From Candidatus Onthocola gallistercoris (GTDB lineage: Bacteria > Bacillota > Clostridia > Lachnospirales > Lachnospiraceae): a stretch of DNA of 64,000 bases. Shown here one piece after another: positions 52,657 through 61,211 of this stretch. The notes beneath the pieces are model-generated. The model saw only the letters and a list, made by a program, of their open reading frames with translations. It was not told the origin of the DNA and ran no database searches. Made by a program: the position numbers and the translations under genes. The stretch is taken from NCBI GenBank assembly GCA_018715345.1, contig DVLT01000046.1:1-64000 (forward strand), written 5' to 3'. How positions within the stretch are numbered: the stretch's first letter is position 1; each line of letters opens with the position of its first letter.

Positions 52657-53475
52657 ATGGAATACGGCAGGATTTGCAGAAAGGGAAAAAGATTGAGACG
52701 TTTTCAGAGAAAAGGAATATCGGTGCTGTTGGCGGCTCTGGGGACAGCAGTCATTTTACTGATGTCTGTCCAGGTTGCCATGGCCATGCTGGACCGTCCC
52801 GGATCGGTGAAGGTATCTGGAATGAAGGCAGATATAGCTGACATGGCGTTGACGGATACGCAGGAAGATGCGGAAACGGGACAGGCCGAATCTGGCAAAA
52901 TATTAGCGGAGGATCCGTTGCTTTTGCTGGTCAACAAGACCCACGCGCTTCCAAAAGATCATACAGTGGATCTGGTGGAGACAGGATCAAAGGGGATCTA
53001 TGTGGACAAAGCTTGTGCTCAAGCGCTTTCGCAAATGCTGGAAGATGCCCGGGCAGAGGGGCTGGATCTGGTCATCGCTTCCGGATATCGCAGTTCAGAA
53101 AGACAGCAGGAGATACTGGAAGAGGATACTCAGGATTACATGGATGATGGGATGAGCTATGAAATGGCGCGGCAGAAAGCCATGGAACAGGTCATGCCGC
53201 CGGGATACAGCGAACATGAAACAGGACTTGCTGTGGACATAGCAGCCGCCTACCATCAGCAGCTGGATGAGGAACAGGCCATGACGCCGGAAAATCAGTG
53301 GTTAAGAGAACATTGCACGGAATATGGATTCATACTCAGATACCCGGCGGATAAAGAGGCTATCACAGGGATAACCTATGAATCTTGGCATTTCCGCTAT
53401 GTGGGCGTCCAACATGCAAAAGCCATGACAGAGGCGGATCAGACGCTGGAAGAATATTTGGGTGAAACAGATTGA
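52657..53475 (+). CDS. D-alanyl-D-alanine carboxypeptidase, VanY family
   Basis: A 272-residue membrane-anchored zinc peptidase. The signal anchor spans about 22-42. The domain motifs are VIASGYRSSERQQEI, GYSEHETGLAVDIA (with the His-x6-Asp zinc ligands) and ESWHFRYVG (third ligand), all intact, so it should trim the terminal D-Ala of peptidoglycan stems. The start at 52657 is set by AAGGAGG seven bases upstream. It follows the regulator-kinase pair and is probably its target, as with vanY after vanRS, but no vanHAX genes are here. Confidence 0.88.
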   Translation: MEYGRICRKGKRLRRFQRKGISVLLAALGTAVILLMSVQVAMAMLDRPGSVKVSGMKADIADMALTDTQEDAETGQAESGKILAEDPLLLLVNKTHALPKDHTVDLVETGSKGIYVDKACAQALSQMLEDARAEGLDLVIASGYRSSERQQEILEEDTQDYMDDGMSYEMARQKAMEQVMPPGYSEHETGLAVDIAAAYHQQLDEEQAMTPENQWLREHCTEYGFILRYPADKEAITGITYESWHFRYVGVQHAKAMTEADQTLEEYLGETD

Positions 53476-53502
53476 AAGGTGCCCCTGCCCGATACAGCAA
53501 AA

Positions 53503-53524
53503 AAGGCATCCGAAAGGATGCCTT
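53503..53524 (+). terminator. hairpin terminator after the VanY-type gene
   Basis: AAGGCATCC-GAAA-GGATGCCTT forms a perfect 9-bp stem (53503-53511 with 53516-53524) and is preceded by AAAAAA. The 3' T-run is short. Confidence 0.7.
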
Positions 53525-53563
53525 CTATCATAAAATAATAGAAAAAGATAAATCTGGGGGGAG

Positions 53564-53588
53564 GCGTCTGGCACAATGTGCCAGACGC
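53564..53588. repeat. 25-bp perfect palindrome near the prophage left junction
   Basis: GCGTCTGGCACA, a single A, then the exact complement. It is followed by AATAAAAAAG, so it is not a standard terminator on the plus strand. It sits 144 bp before the truncated phage gene, at the apparent chromosome-prophage boundary. Function unknown. Confidence 0.65.
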
Positions 53589-53731
53589 AATAAAAAAGAA
53601 ACTTCGCATTTGATTGCTCGTTCTTTTGAACAGTTACTATATTATTATATAAATGTGTCATTTCTGTGAAAAGGTTGTGAACATTTTAAAAAATTAAAAG
53701 CCTTTGCGAAAATGCAAAACAGTCCGAAGAA

Positions 53732-55099
53732 ATGATGAAACTGCTGCAGGCCGGTATTGACAAGACTGGCCGTGATCTTTCCAATCTGACGCTGACAACA
53801 GCGATCCGGGCCCAGGACGCCTATTACAATGTGGTGAATCTGGCTTATATGCAGGTGTCCAGCGGGACATTATCTTACCAGGAAGCGATCAAAAGAGCGA
53901 TATTGTCGGTAGCAAAGGAGGGCGCGTCTGTCCTCTATCCTTCCGGCCGGTCGGATAAGGTGGATGTGGCCATACGACGGGCGGTGCTGACCGGGGTCAA
54001 TCAGACAGCAGCAAAGATGTCTGAAGCTTACTGCGATGAAGCCCATTGTGATTATGTGGAGACAACGGCTCACAGTGGCGCGCGTCCGGACCATGAAAAA
54101 TGGCAGGGAAAAGTCTTCTGCAGGAGTGGAAAGGACAAGAAGTATCCGCCATTTTCAGAGACCGGCTATGGTACAGGCGCAGGCTTATGCGGCTGGAACT
54201 GCCGGCATAGTTTCCATGCGTTCTTTCCAGGCATTTCTGCACCCGCCTATACCAAAGCCATGCTCAATGATTATAAAGCAAAGAAATATGAGTACAATGG
54301 CAAGAAGCTGACAGATTATGAATGCAGTCAGATGCAGCGGGGGTATGAAAGAAAGATCCGGGAAACCAAAAGGCAGCTGACAGCATGTAATGCGGCCATG
54401 AGGGAGACCGATGACGAAGCGCTGAAAAGCAAGCTCAAGATGGAATTTGACGATCAGTCTGTCCGGCTGAAATCCCAGGAAAAAGAACTGCGGGACTTCT
54501 GCAAGCAGACCAAGCGGCGGGTGGACTCTTCCCGGACACAGGTCTATGCTGTCAAGGATGATCAGGGACGGATCCGGGGATTTGACCGGTCGGTGAGCCA
54601 GAAATCTGTATGGGCGAACAGGAAACTGGGAGAGGAAACTTTACATGAATTTGTTGAAAAGACATCGGATTCTGATATAATAAAATTAACCAGAAAATTA
54701 AACGATACTCGGGAAAACTTTAAATTTATCAGCGATGAAACTTTTGACAGGCTAACGATCCAAGCCAGAAAAAAAGGCGCGGTTATTCTTCGGGGAACAA
54801 AGGAAGTAGAGGCACATCTTGATAAGATGGAAGCAGCGGCAGCTAATATTAATGATGTTCTAATGTTTCGCAAAGATGTTTGTATCAGTGAAGTGTTGGA
54901 AGAGATGTATCATTTTGAGCAGAATCTTGCAAGATCGAATAATGATAAAGAAGAACCACTTAGAAGTATTTTAAACGAGATAGACGCCAAACAATATTTG
55001 CTGAAAAATGCGGAAAAGTATAAGATTCCAAGAAAAGAGATTGATTTAACACGGCAGCAATTAGAATTTTACCAGCAGGAATTGAAAAAATATCAATGA
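53732..55099 (+). CDS. phage minor capsid protein 2, 5'-truncated, with toxin-like C-terminus
   Basis: A 455-residue phage protein. Residues 1-180 match the later part of Phage_min_cap2 proteins (KLLQAGIDKTGRDLSNLTLTT-type start, HSGARPDHEKWQGKVFC and CGWNCRHSFHAF). Normal members carry about 100 more N-terminal residues, so the 5' end is lost. After a coiled coil (200-270), the last 130 residues look like a polymorphic-toxin metallopeptidase domain: LEEMYHFEQN at 389-398 and EIDAKQYLLKNAEKY after it. The usual HExxH reads EExxH here (His394 kept, first His missing), so activity is doubtful. Base composition becomes AT-rich from about 54640. The start has only a weak ribosome site. Confidence 0.72.
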   Translation: MMKLLQAGIDKTGRDLSNLTLTTAIRAQDAYYNVVNLAYMQVSSGTLSYQEAIKRAILSVAKEGASVLYPSGRSDKVDVAIRRAVLTGVNQTAAKMSEAYCDEAHCDYVETTAHSGARPDHEKWQGKVFCRSGKDKKYPPFSETGYGTGAGLCGWNCRHSFHAFFPGISAPAYTKAMLNDYKAKKYEYNGKKLTDYECSQMQRGYERKIRETKRQLTACNAAMRETDDEALKSKLKMEFDDQSVRLKSQEKELRDFCKQTKRRVDSSRTQVYAVKDDQGRIRGFDRSVSQKSVWANRKLGEETLHEFVEKTSDSDIIKLTRKLNDTRENFKFISDETFDRLTIQARKKGAVILRGTKEVEAHLDKMEAAAANINDVLMFRKDVCISEVLEEMYHFEQNLARSNNDKEEPLRSILNEIDAKQYLLKNAEKYKIPRKEIDLTRQQLEFYQQELKKYQ

Positions 55100-55115
55100 G
55101 GAGGCGAACGGGTTA

Positions 55116-55310
55116 ATGAGCAAAGTTGTCGATGAATTTCGGATAAAACAGTATGCTATATTGAAGTTGGATGAAATACCGCAAGTAAATTATAGAAAAT
55201 ATCGTATTGGAACGGAGGAATTTGATCCGGTGCCGATCTATGATATGCCCCAATGTATTGCGATTGTTTCAGATAAAAGTTATTTGGGGAAAACAGTTGA
55301 TTTTGTTTAA
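55116..55310 (+). CDS. small protein downstream of the capsid-toxin gene, candidate immunity protein
   Basis: A 64-residue protein with GTEEFDPVPIYDMPQCIAI and SYLGKTVDFV, a pattern I recall from small genes that follow phage minor capsid toxin-domain genes; no function is known. It is AT-rich like the end of the preceding gene. GAGGAGG lies about 13 bases before the ATG. A terminator follows at once, so the two genes make a compact cassette. Confidence 0.65.
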   Translation: MSKVVDEFRIKQYAILKLDEIPQVNYRKYRIGTEEFDPVPIYDMPQCIAIVSDKSYLGKTVDFV

Positions 55311-55343
55311 AACCACCAGTCGGAATTGGCCGGTGGTTTTCTT
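55309..55343 (+). terminator. terminator of the capsid-toxin cassette
   Basis: AAACCACC (about 55310-55317) pairs with GGTGGTTT (55332-55339), with TTTTCTT across the 3' side. It separates the cassette from the tail genes. Confidence 0.75.
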
Positions 55344-55375
55344 ATGCTCATTTTTAAGAAATGAAAGGTGAACTT

Positions 55376-56107
55376 ATGGGAAAAAGACCGATGGAACTCA
55401 AAGACACAGTAGAAATGATGAATAGTGAGGACTACAAAGAACGCTTCAAAGCGGAATATTGCCAGACGGTGATTCGTTATAGAAAACTGAAAAACATGCT
55501 GGACAGATGGGACAAAGCGTCATTGGCCTCTTTGGCCGGCCAGGCGCTTGCCAATGCAGCGGATAATGCTCTGAGAAGTATCGATGGATATGGCGCCGGC
55601 GCTGAATTTGCCGCTGGATATGCCAATGGGATATGGGGTGGCATTGGTTCTGTCGTAGCAGCTGCAGCATCCATGGCAAGCCAGGCGATCGCGGCCGTAA
55701 AAGCAGAACAGGCTTCGGCCTCACCGTCTAAAAAGACCCGGAAGCTGGCCCATGACTTTGGCGATGGTTACGCCGGTGGTATTCGGGATAAGGAAGACGA
55801 TGTGGCGGAAGCAGCATCAGAACTTTCAGATACGGCTATGGATGCCCTGGATTTTACCGGTATCGATGTATCTTCTATGGTATCTAAGATGAAACAGGCG
55901 GTCTTCCAGGATAAGGCAGCAGTCGCCGGCATGATGTCGGCGCAGTTTGTTAACAAAGCATACCGGGAGGTCAATGTGGAGAACCGGCATGAAGCGGAAG
56001 ACTATGAGAAGATGGCTAACGCCATTATCAGCGCCTTTATCCGGGCGGGTATCCATATTGACTGCGACAAACGGATCTTTGGCCGGCTTGTAAGCGAGGT
56101 GATCTGA
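55376..56107 (+). CDS. chimeric phage protein: small crAss001_48-like N-terminus joined to tape-measure C-terminus
   Basis: A 243-residue product of an apparent deletion fusion. Residues 1-46 (RPMELKDTVEMMNSEDYKER, then a helical stretch to about MLDRWDKAS) match a small stand-alone phage protein type. From about 50 the sequence is typical of the end of a tail tape-measure protein: Ala/Gly-rich helices with GYGAGAEFAAGYANGIW and SASPSKKTRKLAHDFGDGY. The head, packaging and most tail genes that should lie between are missing. The start follows AAAGGTG. It ends on the first base of the next gene. Confidence 0.7.
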   Translation: MGKRPMELKDTVEMMNSEDYKERFKAEYCQTVIRYRKLKNMLDRWDKASLASLAGQALANAADNALRSIDGYGAGAEFAAGYANGIWGGIGSVVAAAASMASQAIAAVKAEQASASPSKKTRKLAHDFGDGYAGGIRDKEDDVAEAASELSDTAMDALDFTGIDVSSMVSKMKQAVFQDKAAVAGMMSAQFVNKAYREVNVENRHEAEDYEKMANAIISAFIRAGIHIDCDKRIFGRLVSEVI

Positions 56108-56937
56108 TGGAAATATACTATATCAATTCCAAAAATGAAAAGTTGGATCTCGTCCGCTGGCCTTATCGGATACAGACGGCAGACCTGTTCAATTATAAAC
56201 GGAATTATACCTATATGGAGACCACTTCCGGAGGGAACATATCCAGCTTTAATACTCCTGTGGTGGAAAAAAGCGTACAACTGACAGTGGAGGCATCGAC
56301 CAGGAAGGATTATTACGATGCGCTGAACCGGTTTTTTAGGGTAGTGGATGCGGATGTGTCATCCATGACGCCAGGGAAGCTCTATATCGATGGCCAGTAT
56401 ATGAGCTGCTATATCTTTGGGAGTGAAAAGACGGAATGGGAGTATGGCTGCAATTCTTTGGATAATACCATTGCCATTGTTTCCGGCGCTCCATATTGGG
56501 TGACGGAGCATAAAAAATCCTATCTGATGAATAGCATGACGGAAGAGAGCGACTTCCTGGATTATCCAATAGACTATCCTTACGACTATATGCCATCGGT
56601 ATTTTCCAACAGCATGGATAATCCGGGATATGAAGCGGCAGATTTCCGGATGACGATCTATGGGCCGATATTGAATCCGGCGGTGACCATTGGTCAGGAT
56701 GTCTACCGGGTCTATACAGAGCTGGAAGAAGACGAATATCTGGTCATCGACAGCCGGGAGAAGGTGGTGGAACAGGTCAGTGTGGATGGTATTGTGACGC
56801 CAAAATATAATGCCAGGGATAAGGACTATGATATCTACAAGAAGATCCCGGCAGGCAACAGCCAGATGTCCTGGTCTGGATTTGGTTTCGACCTGACCCT
56901 GTATATCGAGAGGAGTGAGCCGGAATGGATTTTATAA
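56107..56937 (+). CDS. phage distal tail protein (Dit-like)
   Basis: A 276-residue siphophage protein. The N-terminal beta-barrel region has YYINSKNEKLDLVRWPYRIQ, and the middle reads YYDALNRFFRVVDADVSSMT, then GKLYIDGQYMSCYIFGSEK, as in Dit proteins that form the tail-tip hexamer. It is followed by the tail-tip gene with a 13-base overlap. The frame is intact, suggesting the tail tip genes escaped decay or are recently stranded. Confidence 0.8.
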   Translation: MEIYYINSKNEKLDLVRWPYRIQTADLFNYKRNYTYMETTSGGNISSFNTPVVEKSVQLTVEASTRKDYYDALNRFFRVVDADVSSMTPGKLYIDGQYMSCYIFGSEKTEWEYGCNSLDNTIAIVSGAPYWVTEHKKSYLMNSMTEESDFLDYPIDYPYDYMPSVFSNSMDNPGYEAADFRMTIYGPILNPAVTIGQDVYRVYTELEEDEYLVIDSREKVVEQVSVDGIVTPKYNARDKDYDIYKKIPAGNSQMSWSGFGFDLTLYIERSEPEWIL

Positions 56938-58583
56938 TTGCTGACAGCGAAGGGCTTGAGGTGGCGCTCCTGAAGGAAAGGCAGTACATTGATATTGACA
57001 TCGGCAATACCAACGACTTTGAAATGCAGCTGTCTTTTGAATTATATAAGTCTCTGGGAATATCCGATGGTTACCGTCTATGCGTTCCCAATGAAGAGTA
57101 TGGCGGGATCATCGATAAGATCAAGACTTCCACAAATGGCCAGACAGTCACGTTATCGGGTCCAACATGGCGCGGGCTTCTCACAAAAAAGATCATTGAA
57201 CCTCCGGAAGGACAGGCTTACCGTATCGTATCCGGCGATGCCAATGCGATCATCGATACGGTGGCCTGCGATACTTACGGAGGTATTTTTGATGTAGATG
57301 GGACGTCCGGGATCCTTCTCCAGGACTATGCCTTTGACCGGTATGTGGATGTCCTGGCGGGCTTGGAAAAGATGCTCCTGACAAAGGATGCCCGGCTGGA
57401 TATCCGATATGATTCCGGTGAGGCAAATGGCAGCGGTTTCGTTTCACTTTCTGCTGTGCCGATCCACGATTATTCCGAGGAATTGGAATATTCCAAAGAC
57501 GGGACACTGGCTTTCCTGAATTTTGAGATGGAAAAGTATACCGGCGGGATCAACCATCTGATCTGCCTGGGAAAAGGTGAGCTGACGGAACGTCTGGTCG
57601 TCCATCTGTATGTCCAGGAAGATGGCAGCATCGGACAGACACCCTTCTATACCGGCAAGGATGAAAGGGCTCAGGTGTATGACTACTCCAATGCAGAGAC
57701 AGCAGATGCTCTCCTGGAAGCAGGGATCGACCGGCTGAAGGAGCTGATGTCTTATACCAACATGGATATGTCTTTATATAACTCTTCCCTGGCCGGTATG
57801 CGAGGCGATGTGACCGATGTGGCCATTGGGGACATTGTCGGGGGCCGGGACTATGATACCGGCATCTATATGTCAAAACAGATCACGGAAAAGATCATCC
57901 ATGTGAGTAATGGAAATGAATCGATCGAGTATAAAGTGGGCGGTAACACCTTAAACCGATCCAGCGCAACAGCGCCGGTCCAGCCGGAAGAAAATATCGT
58001 GGACAAGGTGTATCCAGTAGGATCGATCTATCTTTCGGTCAACAATGTGAATCCCGGCACTCTGTTCGGTGGCACGTGGACAGCCTGGGGCAGCGGCCGG
58101 GTGCCGGTTGGAGTCAATGCCAGCGATACGGATCTGAATGCCGCTGAAAAAACCGGCGGCGAAAAAACGCATAAACTGACCGCTACGGAAATGCCGTCGC
58201 ATACCCATACTTTTTCCGGAAGTGCTGTAAATACCGGGAATCAGTCAGCCAATCATACCCATGGTTTCAGTGGTACGACAGGCGGCGCAGGAGCACACGT
58301 TCACAACTATGTATTGACACCAAATGATGGAGGAAGCCTTACCGGGCTGTGGGTTCCAGATACATCCGTGGGGAATAAAAAAACTTCGTTCCAGAGCGGT
58401 TCCAAATATATGCAGTCTGCTGGCGCACATACACACACGATCAGTGGCAATACCGGCGGCCAGTCGGCCAACCATACCCATAGTGTGACGGCAAAAGGCA
58501 CCAACACTTCAACCGGAGGAAACGGCAGCCACAACAATATGCAGCCGTATATCACCTGTTATATGTGGAAACGGACAGCTTAG
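56925..58583 (+). CDS. phage tail-tip protein (ReqiPepy6 Gp37-like) with baseplate-collar C-terminus
   Basis: A 552-residue protein in two parts. Residues 1-345 match the ReqiPepy6 Gp37-like tail protein (LVVHLYVQEDGSIGQTPFYT, DVAIGDIVGGRDYDTGIY), a tail-spike base. Residues 365-552 form a receptor or collar domain: VYPVGSIYLSVNNVNPGTLF, GGEKTHKLTATEMPSHTH and a His/Gly-rich repeat region with several THTH and NHTH motifs, ending NMQPYITCYMWKRT, like T4 gp10/gp12-type metal-binding fibres. Confidence 0.8.
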   Translation: MDFIIADSEGLEVALLKERQYIDIDIGNTNDFEMQLSFELYKSLGISDGYRLCVPNEEYGGIIDKIKTSTNGQTVTLSGPTWRGLLTKKIIEPPEGQAYRIVSGDANAIIDTVACDTYGGIFDVDGTSGILLQDYAFDRYVDVLAGLEKMLLTKDARLDIRYDSGEANGSGFVSLSAVPIHDYSEELEYSKDGTLAFLNFEMEKYTGGINHLICLGKGELTERLVVHLYVQEDGSIGQTPFYTGKDERAQVYDYSNAETADALLEAGIDRLKELMSYTNMDMSLYNSSLAGMRGDVTDVAIGDIVGGRDYDTGIYMSKQITEKIIHVSNGNESIEYKVGGNTLNRSSATAPVQPEENIVDKVYPVGSIYLSVNNVNPGTLFGGTWTAWGSGRVPVGVNASDTDLNAAEKTGGEKTHKLTATEMPSHTHTFSGSAVNTGNQSANHTHGFSGTTGGAGAHVHNYVLTPNDGGSLTGLWVPDTSVGNKKTSFQSGSKYMQSAGAHTHTISGNTGGQSANHTHSVTAKGTNTSTGGNGSHNNMQPYITCYMWKRTA

Positions 58584-58596
58584 AAGGAGGGGAAAG

Positions 58597-59148
58597 ATGG
58601 AATTAATCACAGGATACAAAGGCGGCGCCCATATCACTGCGGATGATGATGCGGCAAAGATAGCGGCGCTTATTGGCAATGATGCTTACGTCTTAGAGCA
58701 CGGGAGCAAGTTCGCGTATGAGATATCCAGTAATAACCTGGTCACCTTATCCGGAGGGAATCTGGTCTTCCAGGGACGTCATTGCCGGACAAAAGAAAAT
58801 GAGCAGGAAGAATGCACGATCGAGAACGGGACCCAGGGGCAGATGCGCAACGATCTGATCTGTGTCAAGTACACGAAGGCCAATGACGGGAAAGAGAGCG
58901 TGGAAGTTGTGGTCGTCAAGGGTACGCCAGGGACTTCGGCCACAGATCCGTCCTATACGACTGGCGATATAGAGGATGGGGATAAGGAATGCTATATCCC
59001 GCTGTATCGTGTTGTGCTAAACGGCTTGAACATTGAATCTGTGCAGCAGCTCTTTAAAGTCTATCACCGGATCCCAAACTTCAGCTACGGGACGGGAGAT
59101 CCCAGTGGAGGGGTTGATGGTGATGTCTATTTTAAGATCATTGAATAG
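58597..59148 (+). CDS. phage baseplate or tail-fibre accessory protein
   Basis: A 183-residue protein beginning ELITGYKGGAHITADDDAAK, followed by a beta-rich domain and a PSYTTGDIEDGDKECYIPLY stretch. This N-terminal pattern recurs in small siphophage genes just after the tail tip in Clostridia and is likely structural. No enzyme motif is visible. AAGGAGGGG precedes the ATG. Confidence 0.65.
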   Translation: MELITGYKGGAHITADDDAAKIAALIGNDAYVLEHGSKFAYEISSNNLVTLSGGNLVFQGRHCRTKENEQEECTIENGTQGQMRNDLICVKYTKANDGKESVEVVVVKGTPGTSATDPSYTTGDIEDGDKECYIPLYRVVLNGLNIESVQQLFKVYHRIPNFSYGTGDPSGGVDGDVYFKIIE

Positions 59149-59159
59149 GTGGTGAGTGT

Positions 59160-60473
59160 ATGCCTTGGTCATATACTTATTATTCGGAAAGGCTGCACCG
59201 TACATTCCGTCAAGGAGATACAATAACCGTTCAGGGAACAGCCTGGACGTCTACGGATAAGAACAGCGTCGGCTATAACTATACAGCACCGGAAAACAAG
59301 GTTTTCTATGGCGTTTTCTCGGCGGAGTACGCCTATGCGCCTATCTGCATAGGATATAAAAACGGGAATAGTACCGTTGCCCAGTATTATATCGAAGATG
59401 GAAGCATTGTCGGCGGCGGTACATTGGACAGCTATACCTATTCTTTTAACCTTTCCGGAGGCAGCGGCGGTCCGGCAAGTCAGACAAAGCAATATGGTGT
59501 CAATTTCGTTTTCCCGACAACAGTGCCGACAAGAGCCGGTCATACCTTCCTGGGATGGGCTAACTCCGATGTGAACAATGGAACAATCTATAAGCCGGGA
59601 CAAACAGTTGGCGGTCTTCCGGATCAGAACATTGAATGGTGGGCTCAGTGGCAGCGCTGGACATATAAGATATCTTACAATGCCAATGGGGGGAGCGGGG
59701 CGCCTGTAGCTCAGACACAGACATGGCAGCAGGCGATGAAGATATCATCTACTATACCTACACGGACGGGCTATACCTTTAAAGGCTGGTCAGACAGTGC
59801 AAGCGGTACGGCCAAATGGCAGCCGGGAGGATCCTATATTTGGGATGCCAATATAACGCTATATGCAGTATGGCAGATTAATCAGTATACATTGACGGTC
59901 AATCCTGCTGGCGGTATCTGGAATGGTTCGACCCAGTCTCAGAGTTTTAAGCAGAACTATAATAGTACAAAGACTATTTCTGACCCTACGCGGACAGGAT
60001 ACACCTTCAAGCAATGGTCTTTAACGGGCGCCGGATCCCTGACATCCGGGACAGGGACATCGGGTATCACATTTCGATATGGTGCTGGGAATGCCACATT
60101 GACAGCCACGTGGCAGATCAACAGCTATACTGTGACCTTTAATGCTTCGGCCAACGGTGGGAGTCCGGATACTCCCAGGAAAGTGAATTATGGATCCCAG
60201 GTAGGGGCTCTTCCTACACCAACAAAGCCTTACTACAAATTTGTCGGATGGTTTACAGCGCCATCCGGAGGAACGCAGATCACATCCAGCCAGGTCATCA
60301 CGGGCAATGTAACGTATTATGCCCAATATAAGATCGACGCTTCAGCGACGCTGTACATAGACGGTGTGAAGAAGCCGGTGGTCGCTTATGTGAAGGCTTC
60401 CGGGGCATGGCGAAAGGCATTGTCGATGGTGCGTGTTAATGGTCTGTGGAAAAATTCAACGGGAACATCCTAA
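59160..60473 (+). CDS. tail fibre with four Listeria-Bacteroides (InlB B-type) repeats
   Basis: A 437-residue protein. After an N-terminal domain of about 95 residues come four repeats of about 65-75 residues with the Flg_new signature: PTRAGHTFLGW, PTRTGYTFKGWSD, PTRTGYTFKQWS and PTKPYYKFVGWFT, each followed by a variable loop and an ATW or YAQY strand. The C-terminus ends in VNGLWKNSTGTS-like sequence. These domains are common on bacterial surface adhesins and are unusual here as a phage fibre; they may bind host surface glycans or proteins (inference). Confidence 0.8.
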   Translation: MPWSYTYYSERLHRTFRQGDTITVQGTAWTSTDKNSVGYNYTAPENKVFYGVFSAEYAYAPICIGYKNGNSTVAQYYIEDGSIVGGGTLDSYTYSFNLSGGSGGPASQTKQYGVNFVFPTTVPTRAGHTFLGWANSDVNNGTIYKPGQTVGGLPDQNIEWWAQWQRWTYKISYNANGGSGAPVAQTQTWQQAMKISSTIPTRTGYTFKGWSDSASGTAKWQPGGSYIWDANITLYAVWQINQYTLTVNPAGGIWNGSTQSQSFKQNYNSTKTISDPTRTGYTFKQWSLTGAGSLTSGTGTSGITFRYGAGNATLTATWQINSYTVTFNASANGGSPDTPRKVNYGSQVGALPTPTKPYYKFVGWFTAPSGGTQITSSQVITGNVTYYAQYKIDASATLYIDGVKKPVVAYVKASGAWRKALSMVRVNGLWKNSTGTS

Positions 60474-60497
60474 TAGGGGAAATGAGGAAATAAAAAA

Positions 60498-60827
60498 GTG
60501 AAAGAACTATTACTGCAGACATATACGATTGTCCTTCCTATTATAGTGACAGCGCTGATGGGATATATTGTTTGGATGTTAAAAAGGCAGAAGCGGGATA
60601 GGGATGCGAATAGTCGCGGAACGATGCTCCTGCTTAAGGTGCAACTTATTGAGTATCATGATAAATATATGGCCATGAAAGAGATCCCGTCTTATGCGTA
60701 TGACAATTTCTGTGAGATGTACAGCGCCTACCATGAGCTGGGCGGCAATGGGATGATCACAAAAATGAACGAAGAAATCCACGAATTAAACATTAAAACC
60801 AAGGAGGGCAAGAATCATGAAGATTAA
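60498..60827 (+). CDS. small phage membrane protein of the lysis region
   Basis: A 109-residue protein starting with GTG. One membrane helix (about 7-28, TIVLPIIVTALMGYIVWML) is followed by a cytosolic, charged domain. This matches the one-helix protein usually found just before siphophage holins in Clostridia. It overlaps the holin gene by 11 bases, so the two are coupled. Confidence 0.7.
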   Translation: MKELLLQTYTIVLPIIVTALMGYIVWMLKRQKRDRDANSRGTMLLLKVQLIEYHDKYMAMKEIPSYAYDNFCEMYSAYHELGGNGMITKMNEEIHELNIKTKEGKNHED

Positions 60828-61089
60828 TTGGATGGTACGGATCAAAAATAAGAATTTCTGGTTATCACTGATACCGGCAGTGCTTCTGCTGATCCAGGTG
60901 ATCGCAGCTGTGTTCGGATTTACCCTGGACCTGGGAGATCTGGGAAATAAACTCCTGTCAGTGGTCAATGCTCTGTTCGCTGTATTGGCGATCCTGGGCA
61001 TTGTAACAGATCCGACCACGGCCGGAGTATCTGACAGCAACCAGGCATTAAATTATGTGGAACCAAAGAAGAAAGATACGAATATATAA
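60817..61089 (+). CDS. phage holin (phi LC3 family)
   Basis: A 90-residue protein. After the phi LC3 start KINWMVRIKNKNFWLSLIP, two membrane helices follow (about 14-33 and 43-62, LLSVVNALFAVLAILGIVTD) and the family motif DPTTAGVSDSNQALNYVEPK. Holins form membrane pores that release the endolysin. A HicAB pair now separates it from its endolysin. Confidence 0.88.
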   Translation: MKINWMVRIKNKNFWLSLIPAVLLLIQVIAAVFGFTLDLGDLGNKLLSVVNALFAVLAILGIVTDPTTAGVSDSNQALNYVEPKKKDTNI

Positions 61090-61126
61090 GGCGGGTGTTC
61101 TGTGAGTAGCGCATGCGATACAAGAA

Positions 61127-61180
61127 ATACGTAATAATACGTAGAAAAATATTGACATACGTAAAAATACGTGGTACAAT
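61127..61180 (+). promoter_or_regulatory. hicAB promoter with two tandem TACGT operators
   Basis: TTGACA (61152-61157), 17-bp spacer and TACAAT (61175-61180). Two 17-bp elements ATACGTAATAATACGTA (61127-61143) and ATACGTAAAAATACGTG (61157-61173) lie exactly 30 bp apart, giving four TACGT boxes; the second covers the spacer. This fits autorepression by the HicB C-terminal DNA-binding domain. Confidence 0.8.
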
Positions 61181-61211
61181 TATAACATGATAAGGAAAGG
61201 AGATACAAAAG

